64,000 nt of DNA from Siphonodentalium dalli (lineage: Eukaryota > Mollusca > Scaphopoda > Gadilida > Siphonodentaliidae), in assembly GCA_032622095.1 (NCBI GenBank), contig CP136063.1:9403814-9467813 (forward strand). Reading direction: 5' to 3'. Of the stretch, positions 38,316-48,800 are shown one piece after another. The first letter of the stretch is position 1; each line of letters starts with the position of its first letter. The notes below the pieces were generated by a model that made no database searches, was not told the origin of the DNA, and saw only the letters and a program-made list of their open reading frames with translations. The position numbers were made by a program, and so were the translations under genes.

Positions 38316-38954
38316 GTCATTTCTTAAAGCCACATGGCGGTAACTTGCAGTCCAAAATATGCATAATATTAATCGCTTTTTTGAATTTTTCTCAGTATCG
38401 AAATACTGTCGATAAATATCGGAATTACCTTTCTACAAACATTATGTAACCAAAAAAGATGCACTGAATTAATGAAAAATACACATGTGAACAAGGTGTT
38501 TGGGTCCCAAACACAAAACAGCCATTTACACAACATGGAACAGAAAGGAGTATTCTGTGGTAGTCTATTCCTGATATAGTAGCAATAAAGAGCCTTTGTC
38601 TGACTTCGGGTGAAAAATTTAAAACGGCTGGAAAATGGCTGTGACTATTGCTCTGAAGCCGGTATACCAATAGTTCATTTATTTATCGACCTATTGTATC
38701 ATTCGCTCCAAATTACATAGAAAAAAATTGGAGGTTCGAATGAGCCATGTCCGTTTATAATAAGGGAAATGATAAATGCAAAAATATCAGGGATCAGGGT
38801 ACGACGACAAATACAAGCTTAAACTTTCCGTACGTATCAAAAGTATGATTTTGGCAAGAAAACACATGTGGCCGATAGGTGGTGGGGAAAACCCATGGCA
38901 TATGCGCAGACAGGGTTGAACATGAATTTGAGATATTTTTGAACTATCGTCTGG

Positions 38955-39665
38955 TACTGTTATGCCCTAAGTAAATGACCCATTAACTGCAGTTATAATC
39001 CGTTTACAACTGCAGTTAAACTGTAACCGCACCGCAGTTATTTGTCGTAACTGCGGTGGCATCGCAGTTACATGCGGTTAGGTTACCGCAGTTAATAACC
39101 CTTAACTGCGGTTACACTGCACGTAAATGTTAACCTTCCGGTATTTGAATATTTAATGGGAAAGAGAGGGGTACTACCCATGCATCTACCAGTGTATGTT
39201 ATCGTTTTGTGTTTTAGCGATCACGGCAAAGTGGTAACTTCATAATCGACCAGGAGTTTATTGTATGTTTTTGTTATCACCATCGGTACTCAACATGATA
39301 TATTTTATGTTTTAATCCCGACTTGTTTAAAACTGTATAATATTGACGTATATGTTCTAGTATACGTCCGTTGTTCGGCTTGTGAAAAAATGCATGCTTA
39401 TGTTTGAAGCAAAGTAGAGTGCTGAATTTCATACTAGTAATAGTACATACGCAATTCGCGAATCTAGCTGGCGTGTCACGTTTGCAGTTAATTATGATTA
39501 TATACTGTTATGCCCTAAGTAAATGGCCCATCTAATTGAAGTGGCACCCCAGTTTAACTGCGTTCCGTTTTAACCTAACTGCGGTTATAAAATGCGTTTA
39601 ATACGCAAGAGAGCCGAATAAATTGTGCGGTTAAAACGGATATGTCCCGGTTTAAACCGGTATAT
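38955..39665. repeat. Repeats with AACTGCGGTTA and a duplicated lead sequence
   Basis: 'ctgttatgccctaagtaaat' occurs at 38958 and again at 39507; after each follows a tract in which 'taactgcggtta', 'aactgcagtta' and 'aaccgca' alternate in both orientations. Between them, 39388-39505 ('gcttatgtttgaagcaaagt' ...) is a dispersed repeat found again, inverted and without a ~35 bp internal piece, at 44705-44775. Confidence 0.65.
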
Positions 39666-40419
39666 GTCGATCGTTCTTAATGGAACAGATACCATATGGC
39701 GTATCATGTTTTAGTTGCCATGCTCGTTAGACAAGTTAGCACAAATAACATGCCAGTGTCCCTTTCAATATCAATATTTTTTGTTGTGGATCTTCTATTT
39801 ATTTTGGATAAATAGAACAGACATCCATATACCAATATTTTATGTTTTGGGTAAACGGAAGATTGTGATGTATGGTGTGAAAAAATAAGTGTTTTTGTGT
39901 GTTTTATTTATTTTTGGATTCCTTTTTATTATAATGTTGAATACTTTATAGTAGCCTTTTGGTGAAAATAACAGTTGGGCTAACCCCGACGGGTAATCGG
40001 AATCCTTACGGCCCATTTTCGACTTTAACCATCGATAAAATAAATATTTATATAATAAATATAATTATTCGACTGTTGGTGCAAGGAAATATGTTTTGTT
40101 TTGGACATGGAAAATTTCAAAATTTACATACGAGGGGCCAACACCATTTCTAGGTTCTTATATATAGGGACCTTACATTTTAACCCCAGCGGAAACCATG
40201 AACTGGCCATATGGCTGTATAACTACAGGCTAGTCCTGCATTCAAACAACCCTTGTGAAGTGGAAACACTGTTTCTGTACCGAATAACCGTCCATTTTAT
40301 GCAGAACATACCCCGACATTCGGGTTGAGTCGCTATGGCTGCTTGCGACAAAATTGGCTAAGATAAGATCATCATAAGTTATTGTTGGTTTTTAACACGT
40401 TGAGTGCCGGAACCCTATA

Positions 40420-40855
40420 GTGTAACATTCCAGGGTGCCAACTTTTTATTATGTACTAAATAGGTAGATAGCACCATACAACCACCCTCAAACCCCAAAA
40501 CTGGGCATGTATCAGCTTGGATCACATAAAAACATGGCATAAACGCACTACGAGATAACTCGTAGTCCGCACAGAGCAATGCCATCTCATGGTATTTTGG
40601 CTGGGTGCCGACTATGAGTTATCTCGTATCCACACTTTACCATCTTTTTCTCACGAGTACTTCATCAGATGATCATGTTCGATATTGTAAATAATAAACA
40701 TGGTGCTCATTTGACCTTTTGGAGTACCCTGCGCTAGTTCTGGCTACAACATAACTCGTTGTCACAGCCGGGAAATATTGTATCCCACATTCCAGGTTTA
40801 GATGGGTGGCACTGGGTGCCGACTACGAAGTTATCTCGTACCTAAATTTTGACAT
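40420..40855. repeat. Scattered TTATCTCGTA / TACGAGATAA motif cluster
   Basis: 'actacgagataactcgtag' (40548) is a palindrome, and partial copies occur at about 40613 ('gagttatctcgtat'), 40750 and 40830 ('gaagttatctcgtacc'). The phrase 'gggtgccgacta' precedes two of them. The stretches 39666-40419 and 40856-41700 show nothing else I can name. Confidence 0.5.
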
Positions 40856-41859
40856 ATACAATCTTACATGTATGATCGTGCTACTTCAAAATTGATGTCT
40901 ACTATTCAAATACATGAACTAACTCGTTATATTCTGGAGTGCAGAATGTTAGGGGCTTTTGTGGATCTTATCATAAAATGCCAATTCAGACGGCACAATG
41001 GAGTTAGGGGCCAATGCGTCAGTATAACCATACTTTCGGCCCAATGTGCCTCACGTCAATAGGGGCGGAATAAAGCTCTTTAATTTATTTGATTTTACTT
41101 CTATTTACAAACTGCAATATTTTGGTCTAATTTGTAAATTAAGTTACTTTGTTTGTGGTAATTTCAGCTTGTCCACTATAGTGCAATCCTGATTGAGACT
41201 CGCAACATATTTGACATCATGCATGATAGCCCAACCAGTACCACAGAATTAATATAACTTCTTGTCATGTGTAATAGATAACTAACTTGCATTGGAAGTG
41301 GAAAGATATTATTATCTGATTGAATATTGGTGTGTATTAAATACAAAACCAAACCACACCTGCACATGGAGTAGGCAAACAATTGTGCACTTATTTGTTA
41401 AAGTGTTATGCTGCAAGATGCAACTTGACACTGGCCACTCATGTAGTGTTTCACTGAACTTGTGCCATTTGTGCAATAGCGTTCACCACATTGAAAGTCT
41501 CTGTATATTTACATGTTTTTTATTCTTGGAAGTGATTATTTATCTTACTTTAATATACTTTGTATAATATATATAAGCTTTTCATGTATAATTTAGCTTG
41601 CAAACTTTAAAGATGGATTATTTTTTCCTATAACAAGTTGCATATAGTTTCCTGGGTATAAAATAATAAGTATGAATCGAAAATGCCTGTCCGGAAATAC
41701 TTATAATATTTAAAGGTAATCAATCCAATTCAATGGTCCCCATATATTCAGATAACAACAACAATTTTTGAAATGCCGCTTCAATTATCAGAATCGATTA
41801 ATTGCCAATAAATAATACTAACCGCTCTCAACTATAGTATAAAATTCCTCGAAACATGT

Positions 41860-42420
41860 TATCAACATGTTCAAAGAAATTTGGCCTTATAATCAACGCA
41901 AAGCCACTTGATTTTAGAGTTATCCATCTTCATCCGCAATTTTGTCCGAGACCGTCAACTTTTTACCAGGCCACTAATAAGTCTCCACAAAAATTGTCGT
42001 CGCTATATAGAGAAGACAGATTTTTACACGGGTCATAACAATCTCGTATGCCCCGTGTAAAACTGATATTACCCCGCAAAAATTGTCGCTATATAGAGAA
42101 GACAGATTTTACACGGGTCATAACAATCTCGTATGCCCCGTGTAAAAGTGATATTACCCCGCAAAAATTGTAGTCGCTATGTAGAGAAGACAGATTTTAC
42201 AAGGTCATAACAATCTCGTATGCCCCGTGTAAAACTTATATTACCCCGCAAAAATTGTCGTCGCTATATAGAGAAGACAGATTTTACACGGGTCATAACA
42301 ATCTCGTATGCCCCGTGTAAAACTGATATTACCCCGCAAAAATTGTCGTCGCTATATAGAGAAGACAGATTTTACACGGGTCATAACAATCTCGTATGCC
42401 CTGTGTAAAACTGATATTTA
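41860..42420. repeat. Minisatellite, ~88 bp unit x5, each with a hairpin
   Basis: 'gagaagacagattttaca' recurs at 42011, 42097, 42185, 42272 and 42360. Each unit carries 'ttttacacggg' and, 20 bases later, 'ccccgtgtaaaa', which pair as an 11 bp stem, followed by 'tgatattaccccgcaaaa'. One unit has lost a few bases of the stem (42195). Upstream, 41714-41800 resembles the end of the TTAA element at 54899-55378 ('aaaggtaatcaatcc', 'aacaacaacaat'). Confidence 0.85.
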
Positions 42421-42561
42421 AGTTTACAATAATAATGTGTCCTAGTATACAGATAAGCAACCTCACCACTGACCCATTAATATCAATTATATAGCAGAGC
42501 TGTCAAAATATCACAGGAATTGTTTATGTTGAACACTGACCTCTCTATTAACTCATTACCA

Positions 42562-42690
42562 CTCAGAAGCACCTTTAGACACCTTACAACATTTCCTCAG
42601 AAGCACATTTTGTCACCTTACATCATGTCCTCAGAGGCACCTTTTGTCACCTTACGTCATTTCCTCAGAAGCACCTTTTGACACCTTTTT
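42562..42690. repeat. Tandem repeat, 34 bp x4
   Basis: 'ctcagaagcac' or 'ctcagaggcac' begins units at 42562, 42596, 42630 and 42664, exactly 34 bp apart, with 'ttttgtcaccttac' inside. Confidence 0.9.
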
Positions 42691-43602
42691 ATTTAATAAA
42701 AGTAAAAACCAATTTTTGTGGCTTTCTCCATTAATCGTCATGATTGTTTTGATTTTACATGAAGTATGCGGTTGAAGTATATTCTATCCAATGAGAACAT
42801 TTTATTCCATTCATGCTTAACCTTGCTCGAAAGTACATTTGTTAAAAAATAATAAAAACGATGATTGCTTTTGATAACTGTTGAAACATTTTGGAAAGGT
42901 GGCAGTCTATTCAATTGGTAATTTGAAACAACAAATTATCAACAAATACTAAATAGCGAAACCACGAAAGGCCATTTCTAGAATTTAGAAATTAGAATGA
43001 CAGCGATCATAGAACTAAGGTAAAAACATGCTAAAGCCTACTAAAACGTCAAAATCTCTGAGGAAATGGGACGTAAATTACATCGCCATGGCAAGGTGCG
43101 CTGAGTTTTTAATGTCACAATGTCAAAGTAACCTGGGGGTTGTAGTCAGCTGCGGTCTGAGTGGTAATCAGTTAAACCAATAACAATTATAATGATATCA
43201 GACCATCTGAAGATATAACTCTGCAGCACAGATGTCCAAGTCTACTGTTAATATCATGTGATGTTTATTGTTGAATCTTTATTTTAAATCAGATGCCATA
43301 GCCTTATGTATCAGATTATTTGCACATTGGCATAAGAGACATCAGAAAATAATATAGCCTTATCAATAGCTAAGTAATCCAAAGGCAATTGGTGAATTGG
43401 ATTTAATGTTGCTCCAAACAGATTTACCAGTACATAACACAAGATTTTGGACCGATTTATACAAATTTGGTGTGGTGATTCGGGGTACCCTTGGCAGAGA
43501 TATAATGGTGTTAGTTTTCCAATTTTTTTAACTTATTTAAAAAAATTGAAGGGACACATTGGAAATCTTTTTATCATAGTCATCAATATCTAAATGAAAA
43601 CA
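42691..43602. other. Non-coding stretch
   Basis: Nothing recognisable; AT-rich. Confidence 0.45.
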
Positions 43603-44024
43603 AATGACAATGTCAATGACATTTTTTTTATTATTATTATAAAAGTTAAAAATAAATTAAAAAATAAATCGATTTTTTTATTCATTTTTTTTCGAAAAAG
43701 GGTCATAACTCCTTTAATATTAATTGGATCAAACCCATATTCGAAAAAAATGTTTGAGTTATGGCAGAATGCGTGAATTCGAAGTTGAAAAAAAACCATA
43801 ACTCTGTAACAAAATCTCGGATCAAACCCAAATTCGAACTCGATCTGTATTTTGGGCTGAGAAACCCATATACAAAATTTAGTTTCGATAGGATAGAAAA
43901 TGTTTGAGTTATCGCATTAATCGTAAAGTGTCTACGGACAGACAGACAGACGGACGAACGACGAGTGGTCAATCCGGGCAACGACACTATGTTTACCATA
44001 CTATGGTATGGGTAAACATAAAAA
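43603..44024 (+). mobile_element. Tandem-core Helitron-like element
   Basis: The left cap 'aatgacaatgtcaatgac' is followed by two units with 'gggtcataactcc' and 'aacccatattcgaa', a GACAGACAGACGG microsatellite (43935-43960), and the end hairpin 'tgtttaccatac' / 'gtatgggtaaaca' (43990-44018). It is a close relative of the element at 18785-19377. Confidence 0.7.
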
Positions 44025-44775
44025 GCATGTCAAAATTAAAACAGTGCCAGAGTGCCTGTTACTCTATTCATAATAGCATTGTTTGTATTGTCATTGCCAT
44101 TTTATTGTACTGGTATATTTTGAATTACAATGCCAACTATCTGAAGTTAGGTCCACTCCGCAAATATGATGTATATGATAATACATTCTCTGCGGGTTAA
44201 TACATTTTGGACAGTACTGTGTCCTCTTGTCAAAACTGATCAAAATAATATTTTCGTGCTCACTCAGTTTTTGAAAAATCCTCTTGTCATTGACATGGGA
44301 GAGGTGACTTGGAGTCATTCCAAAAATCCTCGTGCCCTGTCAATTGAAGAGGTGATTTCAATGCTGGCTCTAGGGTACAAGCAATTAACTTATAAACTTT
44401 AGTGCCTCTATTCCTATTTAATATATTTGCTTAGTTGCCTATTTATTTCACAGGCTAATGACAATGCCAAATATCGCTGATGTATATCTCATAGCACATT
44501 CTTTGTGATTTCGTTCTGGGTAACATTTTGTGACAGTGCTGTTTTCTCCAAAAAAAATGTCTTTATGGTACTTTCATGCTCAGTTGTCGAAAGATCTTCA
44601 TGTCATTGACATGGGAGAGGTGGCTTGGAGTCATTCCAAAGATCCTCGTGCCCTTTTAATTGAAGAAGTGGTTTCGATCTTGCATTTGTTGCTATATAAT
44701 CATAATTAACTACAAACATGACACGCCAGCTAAATTCAGCACTCTACTTTGCTTCAAACATAAGCATGTATTTTT

Positions 44776-44832
44776 AGCTCAACTTTACTTTGTAAAGTTT
44801 GAGCTATTGCCATCCCTGGTGTCATCATCATG
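44776..44832 (-). mobile_element. Right end of a satellite-type element, minus orientation
   Basis: The hairpin 'agctcaacttta' / 'taaagtttgagct' followed by 'attgccat' is the reverse complement of the right ends at 13505 and 16656. The matching left cap is not found nearby, so the element is truncated or its core is the neighbouring TTCATGAA tract. Confidence 0.7.
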
Positions 44833-45340
44833 AGTAATTCATGAAACTGCATGAATTATTCATGCACAGTTCACAACCATGCTTCATGAATTATTCTTGA
44901 AATGTTCATGAACATTTTCATGAACAAATATGAACTGAAAATGGAACATCCATATCATGAACAATATATGTTCATGAATGTTCATTAACTCATGAACAAT
45001 GTGTTTCATGAACAAATTTTTTTCATGAACATCGTCCCTTCAAGAAAAAATCATGAACTTAAATTATTCATGAACATGCATGAAAACCGATGTTCATGAA
45101 CATTGTCCCTTCAAGGAAAAATCATGAACTTATATTATTCATGAACATGCATGAAAAAAGATGTTCCATTTTCAGTTCATGATGAAATCATGAAAACGTT
45201 CATGAACTTTTAACCTTTATTTCATGCGCAACTGATCAAGTTTAATGAATTAATTTTCAGGAACCTTTCATGTAAGTTCATGATTTCTCAGGATAAGATA
45301 TGAAAAGTTCATGAACTTTCAAGAAAGGCTATTAATAATG
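44826..45340. repeat. Cluster of the palindrome TTCATGAA / TCATGAAC
   Basis: In about 500 bp, CATGAAC occurs about 13 times on the plus strand and TTCATGAA recurs throughout. Part of it is two ~90 bp units with 'cgtcccttcaag' and 'catgaacatgcatgaaaa' (from about 45028). It starts against the inverted element end at 44776-44832 and lies just beyond the stop codon of the BEN gene at 45438. Confidence 0.8.
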
Positions 45341-45437
45341 CATGACTGCATGTTGCAACAAATGTGTAAGAAATACATGTAAATCATCAATTTATTTACA
45401 GTGCCTATAGAACATCATACAAGTAGTCAGTGTGTAT

Positions 45438-45897
45438 TTATTTTTTTTTGGCTTCCCGGCGTAGATCTTTTTGCAGATTCTGAAATTTATTGACAAAATT
45501 TGCATGGTCCATTTTGCACTCGCTGTGCATAACATCCTCCAAAATTCGGATGCGCGGCTGATTGATGGCAGGCCTCTGGGGCCTATCTCCACACATAACT
45601 GTTCTTTTTCCTGATATTGAACAGTTTATCAACTCATCCAAGCTGAACAGCATCATAGCCACATTTCTAACTTGCTTCTTATCTCTGGCAGATTTTGCTG
45701 CTGCTTTGAGTGCAGCCAGAGTGTGCCCGTTATATGTCTCTTCAGGCGGCGCAGATGCTGCTACCTGTACCTGCTCTCTATCACTATTCTTTAACAGGTC
45801 AACCTCTGCTTTAACAGCTTTCATTTTTTTTCTTAAGTGTCGATTATCACTTTCCAGAATATTTATCCTTTCCTCCAGTTTGTTCAGTCGTTTCTTA
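45438..45897 (-). CDS. BEN gene exon 4, coiled coil and BEN domain
   Basis: The acceptor is 'ttttcttttccag' and the stop is at 45438-45440. KKRLNKLEERINILESDNRH opens a coiled coil with leucine spacing, ending around DLLKNSD. After a linker, the region from KQVRNVAMMLFSLDELINCS through ISGKR and RIRILEDVM has the family pattern of a BEN domain (helix, then L-F-S-x-x-E-L, then G-x-x, then a P-rich turn and the 'ri-il-dvv' helix). Confidence 0.85.
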
Positions 45898-48800
45898 CTG
45901 GAAAAGAAAATGAAATTTCTTCAAATATCCAATATTTCTCTAAATGAAAACAATGATTTGAATGAGTCTTCCAAAACTGAACATATACTGAGCCTAAATA
46001 CATCATGATGAAACTGATCACAGAAACTGTGGTGTGAGTGAAGCCCATGTGTGGCATTGCTATTGACACGTCATTTCTGTCGGCTTCCTTGAAACCCCAA
46101 GTGGTGATTGTACATGGGTTTACAACGTCGCAATTTATGCCTGGCATGACTCGGATGCTTTGATTTGTTACATCGTATTTTACCTGAACTTTTTAAATTA
46201 AAGCAATACACGCTTATGTACATTGTAAAAGTTATACGACCGACTGCCTAACAACTAATTTGCCATACATGCGGGACAACTCTATTTACAAATAAAATTA
46301 CAATAACCGTGTTCTGATCGCATTTACAACCGGATCTTCAAATATATGACGGGTAGACCAGTTACAGGTGGCATATCGGAATATGATTAAGGCAGGCGAT
46401 AAATCGCACGCCTTAACAAAAAATAAGGTGGGCCGTAAGGTGCGAGGGCTATCGCCCGCCTCAGTCGGACAAGCCTGCAGTTAGGAGCGACATCCCACAA
46501 CAGCCAACAACGCTGGCTCCAAGACACAAAAATTTACTGGTTAAATTTGACCTCAAACTATCAAACTTGGTGATCCTTTATTATATGATTCACCATAAAA
46601 TATTTGGTAATCTCAGTGAGATCTCGATATTTCACTGGGGCCACTACGCACCGATTGACGGCACACTAAGTGTTAATGAAGATCGCGCATGTATTTAGAG
46701 TTGATACCCACTAGACTCGCAATCACGATGCAATGACAAGGTCGCGGTTGTGTTTACTTCCTTATTTCAAGTCGTCTGTTATATAACTTAAATTGAATGC
46801 AATTTGTGACCTGTATTGCCTATTGGTTTGGGTGGGGGGGGGGGGGGGGGGTTGGAAAGTGTGCAGTATACACACAGATGCAATCCAGTATACACTACTT
46901 TTTTTTTACAGTGGGCTGAAACAAAAATGTCTATATATATTCTTTAATTTCGAACTCTACAAGTTGACTGGCAGCATAATTAAACTGATAGATAGTAAAT
47001 TAACAGCACTTACGTAACATCCCCAGTGGCACCAGTGCTCTGAACTATCATGTCTTGCAAATGGTGTGCAGCGACTGATGTACTAGTAGTTAAAGAGGAG
47101 AGTTGAGGAGTTGGTGCAGGCACATTCTGAGTTGGCGCAGGTATATTCTGAGTTGGCGCAGGCACATTCTGAGTTGGAGCAGGTACATTCGGAGTTGGAG
47201 CAGGTACCTTCTGAGTTGGCGCAGGCACATTCTGAGTTGGCATAGGCGCATGTTGAGTTGGTGCAGGTACATACTGAGTTGGCGGCGGCGCAGGTACATG
47301 TACATACTGAGTTGGCAGCGGCGCAGGTACATGTACATACTGAGTTGGCGCAGGCACATTCTGAGTTGCAGCCACTTCAACTACTTTCCGACTGTCACCT
47401 GAAAACATATTTTAATGAAAGTGTCAATGACACTATATCTTATCTTGTGCTTCTGCTGAAATTATGGCATTATGCGAAAATGTCAGTAATGCAGCCTGCA
47501 AATTGTGCTAAATAAATCGATGGCAGCCGTTTTGGGCAGCCAGCCAGAATGAAAACCAATTTTCATCCAGACTAGGCATCATGCTCAAAATTTTTATTGG
47601 GCAGGTCATTCTGAAATTGAGCAAGTCAAAATATTTTTCGAAGCTTAAAATAAACTAATAAAACAGTTTTGATTTATATAAATGTGTGTTATTTTCAATT
47701 AATATGACATAGCAACCAAATGTATGTCATGTTGGCATTACTGTCTTGCTGACGCTGAGTCATTAACACCCAATATAATAATGATAATAGTAAATACCAA
47801 ATCCACTTTAGACACAGAAAAAAATCGTATCGGTCACCATGTCAGACACAAAATCAATCGAGGCGGTCATTTCAAAATTTGTGCAGGTCAGTGACCGACA
47901 GCTAATAATCATAGTCCGGGAGCTAATAGGGGTACCCTTGCACCCCCCCTGGGACTTAACTTCACCCCACTCATTTTGTTCCTTATTATGTCCTTCAACT
48001 TTTAAGCAATGTTAACAAGAAAAAAAAGTGGCCGTGTAGACTCCAGACAAAATGGCGTCCATCATGGCCGCCGTTTTTCAGCCCAGACCCTAAGTCAGTT
48101 TATGCAAATTATAGCGAGAAAATCTTGTAAAATGTATACAAATGTATATATTTTCGTGAAGCTGAGACATAATGACACATTTTTGAGACAAAATTTAAAC
48201 TCACCATCCAAGATGGCCGCCAAAATGGCCACCGGAAGTTGAAAATATAACATTTTTTCACAAATGTCTTCTAGATCAATTCATGCTGTTTGGAACTGGT
48301 TGAGTAATGCAACTTTATTTTGTGTTTTGTATATTAACTTATCATTGGAGCAACGAATTATGCAATTATTGGGGTCCTAACCCGTTCCGATCCCTCAAAA
48401 ATTCGATTTTACAGAATGCGGTATAAAATTTCACAAAAAATCACAATTGGGATTCAAGTCATATTTCAACAAGAAATGAACAGAACTTTGTAATGTAAGT
48501 GAGGCATATCATTAACTATTAATATTCCAAATCACTGGAACCAAAATTCTTACTTTGGCTCAAAATGGCTGCCAATATGGCCGCCAAAATATGGAAAATG
48601 GTAAATATTACACCAGCGTGTCCTGCAATCGCTTACAAGTTGTGGTTGATGTATAAAATTGGCTATTCTGCATTCTATACATTGAATACTAACATGTCTG
48701 ATGCACCATGGTTAATTGTTACTATTGTCACCCCTGACATCGTCAAAAATATTGGACTTTTCTCTCAAAAACTTCACTTTTCAGGTTTGGACCATTTTTT

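Noticed and set aside
46834-46851. 18-base G run as a regulatory quadruplex
   Set aside because: A single homopolymer in an intron can form such a structure, but nothing in the sequence ties it to a function.
47103-47402. 99-codon arginine/tryptophan-rich frame on the plus strand
   Set aside because: It is the antisense shadow of the PAPTQ-coding exon of the BEN gene.
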